Origin: Mesorhizobium jarvisii
GTDB lineage: Bacteria; Pseudomonadota; Alphaproteobacteria; Rhizobiales; Rhizobiaceae
NCBI RefSeq assembly: GCF_003601985.1
Contig: NZ_QZXA01000002.1
Coordinates: forward strand, 1-64,000
Direction: 5' to 3'
Length of the DNA stretch: 64,000 nucleotides
Shown here: positions 49,711 through 57,332 of the stretch, one piece after another
Position numbering within the stretch: position 1 is the first letter of the stretch
Layout: each line of letters starts with the position of its first letter
Translations under genes and position numbers: made by a program
The notes under the pieces: generated by a model
What the model was told of the DNA's origin: nothing
The model's database searches: none
Seen by the model: only the letters and a program-made list of their open reading frames with translations

Positions 49711-51014
49711 CACGATACCCTTTTCCAGATTGTCGATGCGGCAGGGGCAGGGCGGGCGAGCGACAGGATGAAATCGGCGAGGCTGGTCAGCGACGAGCCG
49801 TCGATGAGATCGTCGAGGTCAGGCAGGATGGCGCGCAGCGCAGCGGTGGCCGGCCGGAAGCGCGGGTCGCCGGCCAAAGGCGTGGCCAGCGACAGCCGGA
49901 AGGCGCGGGCGCTCAGCCTTCGTATCGCGGTCTCCAGCTCGGCATGATCGCCGCGCTCCAGCGCGTCCGACAGGATCACGACCGCCGCGCCGCGCGCGAA
50001 CGACGAGAAGCGGGGAACGGAGAGAAAGGCAAGCAGCGTCGGCCCCATGCGGGTGCCGCCGTCCCAGTCGTCGACCTGGGCCGCCGCACGCGCCAGCGCC
50101 TGGTTGCGGTCGCGGATGCGCAGGGCCGAGGTGATGCGGGTCAGCCGCGTGCCGAAGGTGAAGATCTCGGCGCGGTCCGCACCTTGCACGGCGGCATGCG
50201 CCAGCTTGAGATAGTCCGCCGTGTGCAGCTTCATCGAGCCGGAGACGTCGATCAAGAGCAGCAGCTTGCGCGGCACGGTCTGGCGGCGGCGCAGCAGCGG
50301 CGAGGGCACGTCGCCATCGGCGCTGACGATTTCCCTGAGCGAGCGGCGCAGATCAAGCTTGCCGCGCGAAGCGGTGCGCACGGTACGGAAGGAGCGGCGG
50401 GTGGGCAAAGCGGAGGAGAGCTTGCGGCGGAAGGCGGTCAGCCTGTCGTCGTCGCGCTGGAAATCGCGCGTGCTCAACTGCTCGAGTGCCGAAGATAGCT
50501 CGCCGCCTTCCTGGCTGCGCTCGGCCTCGATCCGCTCGTTATCGGCGCCGCCATCATCCTTGATGCGGGTTTCCTCGTCCGCTTCGCCTTCGACCACGGC
50601 TGAAGTGTTCCCATAGAAATGGCTCTGGAAATGGGCTTCGAATTCGTCGCGGCGATCGGGTGGGGGTGCCAGCGTGGCGAGGGCCGCCTCGCGAATGTCG
50701 GCCATTGAGCGCGGGCCAAGTAATGTCACCGCTTGCATGAAGCCGGAGATTTGCTCCGGTGCGACGGCGAAGCCGTAGCGGCGCAACAGCCGGCCGAAGC
50801 CGAGGAAGGGGTGGGCGGCGGGAGGTAGGCTCTCCTCCCCCCGTTTACGGGGGTCCGCAGGACGGGTCGAGACAGGCGGCTCGACCCCCGATGCCGGCAG
50901 GCAGGTGAGGGGCAGCGCCATCTTCTGCCCATGATGGCGCTGCCCCTCATCCGCCCCTTCGGGGCACCTTCTCCCCGTAAACGGGGAGAAGGGATTGTTG
51001 AGGTCGCGGCTCAC
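49710..51014 (-). CDS. CoxE-like VWA-domain protein with inserted repeat peptide
   Basis: This 434-residue protein pairs with the MoxR ATPase in maturing molybdenum hydroxylases. The VWA domain near residues 240-400 has the MIDAS motif LLLIDVSGSMKLH, and further VWA features follow (GGTRMGPTLLAFLS, VVILSDALERGDH). Residues about 10-68 are low-complexity sequence encoded by a palindromic repeat (50,826-50,995) inserted in frame. Removing it would join MSRDLNNP directly to FLGFGRLLRRYGFAVAPEQ. The start is a GTG at 51,014 that overlaps the TGA of the moxR-like gene. Whether the protein tolerates the insertion is unknown. Confidence 0.82.
   Translation of the reverse strand: MSRDLNNPFSPFTGRRCPEGADEGQRHHGQKMALPLTCLPASGVEPPVSTRPADPRKRGEESLPPAAHPFLGFGRLLRRYGFAVAPEQISGFMQAVTLLGPRSMADIREAALATLAPPPDRRDEFEAHFQSHFYGNTSAVVEGEADEETRIKDDGGADNERIEAERSQEGGELSSALEQLSTRDFQRDDDRLTAFRRKLSSALPTRRSFRTVRTASRGKLDLRRSLREIVSADGDVPSPLLRRRQTVPRKLLLLIDVSGSMKLHTADYLKLAHAAVQGADRAEIFTFGTRLTRITSALRIRDRNQALARAAAQVDDWDGGTRMGPTLLAFLSVPRFSSFARGAAVVILSDALERGDHAELETAIRRLSARAFRLSLATPLAGDPRFRPATAALRAILPDLDDLIDGSSLTSLADFILSLARPAPAASTIWKRVS
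50826..50995. repeat. Palindromic repeat inside the VWA coding sequence
   Basis: The ends are CTCCCCCCGTTTACGGGGG and CTTCTCCCCGTAAACGGGGAG; inside, GGGGCAGCGCCATCTTCTG is mirrored by the inverted CATGATGGCGCTGCCCC. The element has the same architecture as the intergenic repeats at 25.2 and 48.7 kb. It keeps one frame open on the minus strand and adds about 57-60 residues to the protein. Confidence 0.8.
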
Positions 51015-51892
51015 CCCAGTGCCTCCTCAACAATACTGCCGAGCTCAGGCGCGATGTAGGAGAGGTCCTCCTCGTCCTTGATCAATACGCCGATGGAGCG
51101 GCGGAAGGCTTCCGGCCAGGGGCTGCCGCCTTTTTCGAGTATGGTCGCGGCATTCGCCCATTCGACCGCTTCGGCGATGCCGGGCGTCTTGGCCAGCGGC
51201 CGGGCGCGGATGGTTTGCACGGCTCCCGCCACGGCGCGCGCGGTGGCCTCGGCGACATCGCCGGCGCGCAGCATGATGATGGCAGCCTCGCGCTCGGCGT
51301 CGGGATAGCCGATCCAGTGGTAGACGCAGCGGCGGCGCAGCGCCTCGGCGAGTTCGCGGGTGCGGTTCGAGGTCAGGATGACAATCGGCTGGGCGGCGGC
51401 GCGGATAGTGCCGCGCTCGGGAATGCTGATCTGGAAATCGGAGAGGAATTCCAGCAGCAGCGCCTCGAATTCATGGTCGGAACGGTCGATCTCGTCGACC
51501 AGCAGCACGCGCTGCTCCGGCGCCTTCAGCACCTGCAGCAGCGGGCGGGCGATCAAAAAACGGTCGTCATAGATGTCGATCTCATGCTCGCCGGCATGGC
51601 GGATGGCGAGCAGCTGGCGCTGGTAGTTCCATTCGTACAGCGCGTGCGCGGCATCGATGCCCTCATAGCATTGCAGCCGCACCAGATCGCGACCGAGCAG
51701 CTCGGCGATAGCCTTGGCCGCTTCGGTCTTGCCGACGCCCGGCGCACCTTCGAGCAGCAGCGGCTTGCCCAGGCGTATCGCCAGGAAGATGGCCGTGGCC
51801 AGGCTGTCGTCGGCCAGATAGCGCGAAGCGGCGAGATGTTCTGACACCGCCTCTGGCGAGGTCGCGACAGTCTCGGCTTTGACCTCGGGCAT
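51011..51892 (-). CDS. MoxR-family AAA+ ATPase (CoxD-like)
   Basis: This 293-residue AAA+ ATPase has Walker A GAPGVGKTEAAKA, Walker B VLLVDEIDRSD, sensor 1 IVILTSNRTRELAEALRRRC and the arginine-rich block typical of MoxR proteins. With the VWA protein encoded next to it, it acts as a chaperone that inserts or activates the molybdenum cofactor site of the hydroxylase (CoxD/CoxE in CO dehydrogenase systems). The ATG at 51,892 lies one base after the stop of the preceding subunit gene. Upstream in-frame sequence is an Arg-rich shadow of that subunit. Confidence 0.9.
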   Translation of the reverse strand: MPEVKAETVATSPEAVSEHLAASRYLADDSLATAIFLAIRLGKPLLLEGAPGVGKTEAAKAIAELLGRDLVRLQCYEGIDAAHALYEWNYQRQLLAIRHAGEHEIDIYDDRFLIARPLLQVLKAPEQRVLLVDEIDRSDHEFEALLLEFLSDFQISIPERGTIRAAAQPIVILTSNRTRELAEALRRRCVYHWIGYPDAEREAAIIMLRAGDVAEATARAVAGAVQTIRARPLAKTPGIAEAVEWANAATILEKGGSPWPEAFRRSIGVLIKDEEDLSYIAPELGSIVEEALG

Positions 51893-51893
51893 G

Positions 51894-52898
51894 TCAGTTC
51901 GCCGCTTGCGCCTTGAGCGCGCGCAGGATGCGCTCCGGCGTGATCGGCAGCGTGTCGATGCGCACGCCGACGGCGTCGAAGACGGCGTTGGCGACCGCCG
52001 GTATCTGCGGATTGGCGCACATTTCGCCCGGCCCCTTAGCACCGTAGGGACCATCCGCCGAAGGCCGCTCCAGAACGATGATCTCGGTCTGTGCGAGATC
52101 GCCCGGTCCCGGCATCAAATACTGGTTGAAGTCGGTGCCGCCATGGTCGCGGTTGGGATAATAGGGCTCGGTGGTCTCGTAGAGCGCGTGGCTGATGCCC
52201 ATCCAGGAACCGCCGACGAGCTGCTGCTCGACCATTTTCGGGTTCAGCGCGCGGCCAATCTCGAAGACGTTCTTCACGGTCAGCACCGTCACCTCGCCGG
52301 TCTCGTCGTCGACCTCGACTTCGGCCACGGTGCAGGCGTGGGCGTAGCAGGTCGACGGCTTCATCGCGCCGGTTTCCTTCTCCGGATAGGAGCGCGGGAT
52401 CAGGAACATGCCGCGGCCCGATATGGACCGGCCGCGCTTGAAATGCGCCGACAGCGCGACATCGAAGATCGAGATCGATTTCTGCGGCGCGCCCTTGACC
52501 AGTATGTTGCCCTGGCCGTCGGTCTCAAGATCGGAAGCATTCACTTCCAATTCCTCGGCCGCCACTTCCAGCATCACCTGGCGGGCTTCCCTGGCCGCCT
52601 GGATGACGGCATTGCCGGCGCGGTGCGTGCCGCGCGAGGCGAAGGTGCCCATGCAGTGCGGACCGGTGTCAGTGTCGGCGGTGTCGACGACGACGCGGTC
52701 GGTGGGCACGCCGATCGTCTCGGCGCAGATCTGCGCCATGATCTGCTTCATGCCCTGGCCGAGATCGACGGAGGACAGCGTCACCATGAAATTGCCGGTC
52801 GGCGTCGAATGCACCAGCGCCTGGGTCGGGTCGCCGCCAAGATTCATGCCGGTGGGATAGTTGATCGCGGCGACGCCGCGTCCACGCCGGATCGCCAT
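51894..52898 (-). CDS. Molybdenum hydroxylase catalytic subunit, C-terminal part
   Basis: This 334-residue protein is the second molybdopterin-binding half of a xanthine-dehydrogenase-family large subunit. It begins MAIRRGRGVAAINYPTGMNL, then SSVDLGQGMKQIMAQICAET, and carries the catalytic-glutamate loop PYGAKGPGEMCANPQIPAVA near the C-terminus. The start ATG is one base beyond the stop of the N-terminal part, in a different frame. Size and split point resemble the two molybdopterin subunits of nicotinate dehydrogenase. It must assemble with the next protein to form one active site. Confidence 0.88.
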   Translation of the reverse strand: MAIRRGRGVAAINYPTGMNLGGDPTQALVHSTPTGNFMVTLSSVDLGQGMKQIMAQICAETIGVPTDRVVVDTADTDTGPHCMGTFASRGTHRAGNAVIQAAREARQVMLEVAAEELEVNASDLETDGQGNILVKGAPQKSISIFDVALSAHFKRGRSISGRGMFLIPRSYPEKETGAMKPSTCYAHACTVAEVEVDDETGEVTVLTVKNVFEIGRALNPKMVEQQLVGGSWMGISHALYETTEPYYPNRDHGGTDFNQYLMPGPGDLAQTEIIVLERPSADGPYGAKGPGEMCANPQIPAVANAVFDAVGVRIDTLPITPERILRALKAQAAN

Positions 52899-52899
52899 A

Positions 52900-54267
52900 T
52901 CAGGCTCCCTTCCTGTAGGAGGACATCGCCATGAATTTCTCCGCCACCGGCCAGTTGGCGGCGCGCGAGGCTTCCTGCATACACTCGATGAGTGCTGCCC
53001 CTTCCGTCGGCTGGCGGTGTGCCTTCATGTCGCCGTCGCGATAGGCGTTGATGAAGCGGAATTCGAGCGGGTCCATGCCGATCAGCCGCGACAGCTTGTC
53101 CATCTGCACCTCCAGCGCGAAATCGCCGATGGTGACGCCGAAGCCGCGCATGGCCGAGGACGGCGTGCGGTTGGTGTAGACGCAATAGGTGTCGATCCAG
53201 ACATTGGGGATGGTGTAGGGGCCGGGATAGTGCCCGGCACCCTTCTGCGCGCCATAGGGCGAGTGGCGTGAATAGGCGCCGGCATCGGTGTAGCCTGTGA
53301 CCTTGCGCGCGACGATGCGGCCATCCTTCATCACGCCATCCTTGATGACCACCTTTTCGGCGGCGCGGGGCGAGGATATCTGCATCTCCTCCTCACGGCT
53401 GTAGACAAAGGAGACCGGCCGGCCCGTGAGCTTGGCGCCGAGGATGGCGATAGGCTCGACGATGACGTCGACCTTGCCGCCAAAGCCGCCCCCGACGGTG
53501 CCGCCGACGAAATGCAGCTTCGAGCCCGGCATCTGCAGGATGATCGAGGTGTTGTCGAGGGTGAAGAACATCGCCTGCGTGTTGGTGTAGCAGGTGAAGC
53601 GGTCATTACCTTCCGGCGCCACCACGCAACCGGTGGTCTCGGTCGGCGCATGCTCGATCGGCGAGGATTGGTAGCTCTGCTCCAGGATGTGGTCGGCGCT
53701 GGCGAACCCCGCCTCGACATCGCCGAAGCGGACCTTGCGGCACTCGCCGCTGTCATAGAGATAATAGTTCTGGCCGTGATATTCGTTGACCAGCGGCGCG
53801 CCGGGCTTCAGCGCTTCCTCCATGTCGAAGACGGCCGGCAGCACTTCGTAGTCGATCTTGACCTTGGCGGCGGCCTCCTGCGCGGCGCGCTCGGTCTCGG
53901 CCAGCACCGCCACCACGGCCTCGCCCTTCCAGCGCACCTTGCCGTCGGCCAGCACCGTCTCGTCCTCAGGGCCGACCTGGATGAGGATCAGGATGGTGTA
54001 GACATTGTGCGGCACATCCCTGGCGGTGAGGATTTTCGCCACGCCGGGATGCTTCTCGGCCTCCGAGGTATCGATGCTGCGGATGCGGGCATGGTGGTGC
54101 GGGCTGCGCACCATCTTCAGGTGCAGCATGCCGGGAAAGCTGCGGTCGGCGAAAAAGGCAGTCTTGCCGGTGACATGGCCGGGTGAATCCGAACGGGGCC
54201 GGGGCTGGCCGATTTCGTGCAGATCGTCCTTGCGGACATCGGCGAAGTAGTTCTTGCGCAGTTCCAT
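52900..54267 (-). CDS. Molybdenum hydroxylase catalytic subunit, N-terminal part
   Basis: This 455-residue protein contains the Ald_Xan_dh_C domain (DSPGHVTGKTAFFADRSFPG, KMVRSPHHHARIRSIDTSEA) and the first molybdopterin-binding half, with GGTVGGGFGGKVD and SSAMRGFGVTIGDFALEVQM. It has RGFG as in xanthine dehydrogenases and not the AYRGAGR or AYxCSFR loops of CO-dehydrogenase-type CoxL. So it hydroxylates an N-heterocycle, aldehyde or similar compound, not CO. It ends naturally with SSYRKGA and a TGA, one base before the C-terminal gene. A double repeat hairpin precedes its start. Confidence 0.9.
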   Translation of the reverse strand: MELRKNYFADVRKDDLHEIGQPRPRSDSPGHVTGKTAFFADRSFPGMLHLKMVRSPHHHARIRSIDTSEAEKHPGVAKILTARDVPHNVYTILILIQVGPEDETVLADGKVRWKGEAVVAVLAETERAAQEAAAKVKIDYEVLPAVFDMEEALKPGAPLVNEYHGQNYYLYDSGECRKVRFGDVEAGFASADHILEQSYQSSPIEHAPTETTGCVVAPEGNDRFTCYTNTQAMFFTLDNTSIILQMPGSKLHFVGGTVGGGFGGKVDVIVEPIAILGAKLTGRPVSFVYSREEEMQISSPRAAEKVVIKDGVMKDGRIVARKVTGYTDAGAYSRHSPYGAQKGAGHYPGPYTIPNVWIDTYCVYTNRTPSSAMRGFGVTIGDFALEVQMDKLSRLIGMDPLEFRFINAYRDGDMKAHRQPTEGAALIECMQEASRAANWPVAEKFMAMSSYRKGA

Positions 54268-54281
54268 CTTTGCTTCCCCTC

Positions 54282-54332
54282 AGAGCATGATGCCGAAAAG
54301 TGTGAAGCGGTTTTCGGACGACATCATGCTCT
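54282..54332. repeat. Palindromic repeat, AGAGCATGATG type
   Basis: AGAGCATGATG and CATCATGCTCT form the arms around an inner CCGAAAAGTGTGAAGCGGTT. This is a very common rhizobial intergenic element. It lies in the operon between the 2Fe-2S and molybdopterin subunit genes. A relative with diverged arms is at 61,545. Confidence 0.8.
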
Positions 54333-54345
54333 ATCTCTTTGATTT

Positions 54346-54395
54346 AGAGCCGGATTCGGATTTCAGGTCGAACAGACCTGAAATCATCCGGCTCT
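54346..54395. repeat. Hairpin overlapping the 2Fe-2S subunit stop codon
   Basis: AGAGCCGGAT pairs with ATCCGGCTCT, with a second inner pairing ATTTCAGGT/ACCTGAAAT. Its last two bases belong to the TAG of the 2Fe-2S subunit gene on the minus strand. It is directly adjacent to the other palindrome, so the gap forms two stacked hairpins that may tune subunit ratios. Confidence 0.7.
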
Positions 54396-54876
54396 AGGCC
54401 GCGTTCTGCGAATTGGCGCGGGCCGCGGTGAGCACCGCCTGGATGATCGGCTCGTAGCCCGTGCAGCGGCAGATATTGCCCGACAGCGCCTCGACAACCT
54501 CGTCGCGGCTGGGGTTGGGCGTGTGGTCGAGCAACACCTTGGCGGCCATGATCATTCCCGGCGTGCAGAAGCCGCATTGCGTGGCGAAGGTGTCGAGGAA
54601 GGCGCGCTGCAGTGGATGCAGCACGCCGCCTTCTGCAAGGCCGGATGTCGTGGTGATGGCAGCGCCATTGCAGGTTTCGGCTAATGTCAGGCAGGACAGC
54701 CTGAGTTCGCCGTCGATGATGACCGAGCAGGCGCCGCATGTGCCCTGGTGGCAGCCGCCTTTCGGCGAAGTGTCGCCGATCTTGTCGCGCAAAGCGTTGA
54801 GCAGCGTCGTGCCGCTGTCGATGAATTCGGCTTTCTCGGAGCCGTTGAGCGTGAATTGAACCGGGACCTTCGCCAT
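54394..54876 (-). CDS. [2Fe-2S] subunit of molybdenum hydroxylase (CoxS/XdhS type)
   Basis: This 160-residue electron-transfer subunit has the plant-type cluster from Cys42, Cys47, Cys50 (GCHQGTCGACSV) and Cys62 (LRLSC). The second cluster is in the helical domain (CGFCTPGM and CRCTGY). Length and arrangement are standard for three-subunit molybdenum hydroxylases. It passes electrons from the molybdenum centre to the FAD subunit. The gene lies between the FAD and molybdopterin subunit genes, with AAGGAGG immediately before the ATG. Confidence 0.94.
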   Translation of the reverse strand: MAKVPVQFTLNGSEKAEFIDSGTTLLNALRDKIGDTSPKGGCHQGTCGACSVIIDGELRLSCLTLAETCNGAAITTTSGLAEGGVLHPLQRAFLDTFATQCGFCTPGMIMAAKVLLDHTPNPSRDEVVEALSGNICRCTGYEPIIQAVLTAARANSQNAA

Positions 54877-54936
54877 GTTTCCTCCTTGCGCGCCTGCCCG
54901 ACGGATCGGACAGACGCGCGCCCCCCAACGGTGATT

Positions 54937-55731
54937 TCAGGCCAGCAGCAGCCGGCCGAGATGGATCGGCAGGACTTCAGCGCGGTACCAGGCGCTGGCG
55001 ATCGGATCTGTGATCGGCGCAATGCCCTCGGTGGCGGCGGCCAGTGCTGCCGCGATGCCGTTCTGGTCGAGTTTCTTTCCCTTGAGCGCCTTTTCCGCCG
55101 CCTTGGCCCGCATTGGCCGGTCGGCCATGCAGCCAAGCGCGATCCGCGCCGAGGACACGGTGCCGTCGGCAGCCTGTTCCAGAACGGCCGCGATGCTGAG
55201 CACCGAAACGCCTTTGGGCTTGACCCGCGACACTTTCAGAAAGCGGAAGCCGTCGGCCTTCGGCAGCGTGAAGCTCACTGACGTGACGATGGAGCGGCTG
55301 CCGTCCCGCCTGGCTAGAAAAGTCTCGATCGGCAATTCGCCATCCTCGGTGCCGACCGCGGCGTCGAGCGCCAGCAAGGCAACGGCGAAATCGCCATAGG
55401 GCGCCGGCGCGAACAGATTGCCGCCGACGGTCGCCATGTTGCGGATCGCCGGACCCCCGACGGCGCGTGCGGCCTTTGCGAGCGGGCCAAGGTCGGGATG
55501 ACGAGCGATCGCCGCCATGGTCACCGAAGCGCCGATGCGGACCTTGCCGCCGGCGGCCGCGATGGCCGACAGGGCCGGGTCGGTCGACATGACAAGGCCG
55601 GAGACTGAAACATCGCCTTCATTGGCCGCGCGGACCACGAGGGTGCCGCCGCCGAGATAGCGGGTGCCGGCCGCCTTCAGCGCTGCGTTGGCGTCCTTCA
55701 CGGTCGGGAAAGTCTGGAGGGCAAGCGCCAT
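54937..55731 (-). CDS. FAD-binding subunit of molybdenum hydroxylase (CoxM type)
   Basis: This 264-residue subunit of the FAD_binding_5/CO_deh_flav_C type has RYLGGGTLVVRAANEGDVSV as first flavin loop, IRNMATVGGNLFAPAPYGDF as second, and the C-terminal domain from VSFTLPKADGFRFLKVSRVK. It accepts electrons from the iron-sulfur subunit and passes them to an acceptor. The ATG at 55,731 is preceded by GGAGCG. It lies 15 bp downstream of the SRPBCC gene and 60 bp before the 2Fe-2S subunit gene. Confidence 0.92.
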   Translation of the reverse strand: MALALQTFPTVKDANAALKAAGTRYLGGGTLVVRAANEGDVSVSGLVMSTDPALSAIAAAGGKVRIGASVTMAAIARHPDLGPLAKAARAVGGPAIRNMATVGGNLFAPAPYGDFAVALLALDAAVGTEDGELPIETFLARRDGSRSIVTSVSFTLPKADGFRFLKVSRVKPKGVSVLSIAAVLEQAADGTVSSARIALGCMADRPMRAKAAEKALKGKKLDQNGIAAALAAATEGIAPITDPIASAWYRAEVLPIHLGRLLLA

Positions 55732-55746
55732 GGAACGCTCCTGTTT

Positions 55747-56190
55747 TCAGTCCTGGCCGGCAAAATGGCTCTTCAGGGCGTTGAAACCGCCCTGGAAGAC
55801 GTTGGCGCCCATGCCGGCGGCGATCTTGTCGGCTTCTTCGGGCGCTGCGTCGAAGCTGGCGGTCCATTCGGCATAGGTGCGGTCGCCATCGGTGACACGC
55901 CTGAGTTGCAGCGTCGCCTTGTGGTTGGTCAGCGGCTGCGGCGTTTCCAGGATGGAATAGCTGACGAGGTAGTTCTCATCGGAAAAGTCGAGCAGTTTTT
56001 CGCGCAGCCGCGCGCCGGTGATCAGTTCAAAATTGCGCACGCAGCCGATCGTCGAGGCGTTCTTGCCGTCCTCGATATGGCTTTCGACCATGCGCGGATG
56101 CCAGCCCGGCAGGCCGTTGAAATCGCGTATGCGCGCCCAGACCTTTTCGACCGGCGCGTCGATGACGCTGGAGATGGTGACTTTTGCCAT
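55747..56190 (-). CDS. SRPBCC-fold (polyketide-cyclase/CoxG-like) protein
   Basis: This 147-residue helix-grip protein begins MAKVTISSVIDAPVEKVWAR, then IRDFNGLPGWHPRMVESHIE, the START/Bet v1 ligand-pocket opening, and ends VFQGGFNALKSHFAGQ as in Polyketide_cyc2 members. In CO-dehydrogenase-like operons a CoxG of this fold is thought to aid enzyme recruitment or maturation; here it could also bind the hydrophobic substrate. It is the first gene of the operon. AGGGAACG precedes the ATG. The promoter should lie in the 108 bp between it and the AraC-type gene. Confidence 0.85.
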   Translation of the reverse strand: MAKVTISSVIDAPVEKVWARIRDFNGLPGWHPRMVESHIEDGKNASTIGCVRNFELITGARLREKLLDFSDENYLVSYSILETPQPLTNHKATLQLRRVTDGDRTYAEWTASFDAAPEEADKIAAGMGANVFQGGFNALKSHFAGQD

Positions 56191-56298
56191 AGGGTCGTTC
56201 CCTTGCGAATTCGACAGTCGGGCAAGGGTAGGGCGGTGGCCCGGGTGACGCTTATCAATGCGTCTTGCGCGCGTATCAAGGAGTCTGAAAAAGCAGGC

Positions 56299-57126
56299 TC
56301 AGGCGGTTGCCCGCGCGGCCTCGCGGTAGAGCGTCGGCGGCACGCCGACATGGTCGCGGAAGAAGCGCGAGAAATTGCCCTGCGTGGTGAAGCCGAGATT
56401 GCAGGCAACCGAGATCAGCGGCTCTTGCGACCACTGCAACTGCCGCACCGCTTCCTCCATGCGCAGCGTGTTCCAGTAGACATTGGGCGTCAGATTGGTC
56501 TGTTCCTTGAACAGGGCGAAGAAATGCGGCCGCGACAGGCCGACGCTTCGCGCCACATCGTCGAAGGAAATGCGCTCGCAGACATTGGCCTTCATCAGCT
56601 GGATGGCCTTGCGGACGCGGAAGTCCTGCATGGTGTTGATGCGGGTGCGCGCCTCCTGCGGCGCAGACGCATCGGCGGCATCGAGCACCGAATCGATGAA
56701 GCGCTCGATCTCGTAATTGGCGACGTCGTCGACGCTCTCATTGTCGGTCAGATGGTCGAGCAGGCTGGCGGCGGCCTGGTGCAGCCATGGCTCGAGCGTG
56801 ATCTTCGCCTGGGCAAACAGCGGCGCGGAGGAGGGCAGGTCGCGGCGGCGGCGCGCCCAGTCGGGATCGATGTAGAAGGCGAGAAACAGACCTGGCATCC
56901 CGTTTTGCGACAGGACGTGGCTGTGCGGCTGGAAGGAATTGATGCCGGCGGCGGTGCGGGGGCCGAGCCGCACCGTCTCGCGGCCGATGGTCATCTCGCC
57001 GGCGGTGCCTTCGAGCCAGATGATCAGATGTGCCTCGACATGGGCATGGGTGACGAAGTCGCTCGCGACATTCAGGACAGAAACATGTCCGAACCGGCCC
57101 CAGTAGAGCCTGATCGCTTCCGTCAT
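56299..57126 (-). CDS. AraC-family transcriptional regulator
   Basis: This 275-residue regulator has an N-terminal cupin-like sensor (VSVLNVASDFVTHAHVEAHL, then INSFQPHSHVLSQNGMPGLF) and a C-terminal double helix-turn-helix (ISFDDVARSVGLSRPHFFAL, FKEQTNLTPNVYWNTLRMEE, ISVACNLGFTTQGNFSRFFR, DHVGVPPTLYRE). It lies directly upstream of the molybdenum-hydroxylase operon on the same strand and is the obvious activator candidate. Histidines in the cupin suggest a metal- or small-aromatic-sensing pocket, which is speculation. AGGATATACCC-like sequence precedes the ATG. Confidence 0.9.
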   Translation of the reverse strand: MTEAIRLYWGRFGHVSVLNVASDFVTHAHVEAHLIIWLEGTAGEMTIGRETVRLGPRTAAGINSFQPHSHVLSQNGMPGLFLAFYIDPDWARRRRDLPSSAPLFAQAKITLEPWLHQAAASLLDHLTDNESVDDVANYEIERFIDSVLDAADASAPQEARTRINTMQDFRVRKAIQLMKANVCERISFDDVARSVGLSRPHFFALFKEQTNLTPNVYWNTLRMEEAVRQLQWSQEPLISVACNLGFTTQGNFSRFFRDHVGVPPTLYREAARATA

Positions 57127-57289
57127 GGGTATATCCTCCCGCAGACGACTGGCCTCCCTTCGTCTGCATCGAGGATTGTGCGGCCGGTTTCAAGCTTCCG
57201 TCAAGGCATCGGCCGTTGGCCGATAGGCAGGGCGAGCCGCTTCAGGCGATTTTCAGACTGAGCGATAGGAGGTGAAACGAATAACGCCC

Positions 57290-57325
57290 GGCACTTTCCT
57301 TCTCCCACCAGGGAGAAGGAAAGGC
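57290..57325. repeat. Short palindromic repeat
   Basis: CTTTCCTTCTCCC and GGGAGAAGGAAAG are perfect arms around ACCA. The arms match the terminal hairpins of the longer repeats at 276 and 48,659. It lies 8 bp past the stop of the permease gene (minus strand) and can act as a transcription stop. Confidence 0.75.
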
Positions 57326-57332
57326 GCTTGAA

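Noticed and set aside
51894..54267. Aerobic carbon-monoxide dehydrogenase
   Set aside because: The active-site loop is AMRGFG rather than AYxCSFR or AYRGAGR, so this is a xanthine-dehydrogenase-like hydroxylase that merely shares CoxD/E/G-type maturation genes.
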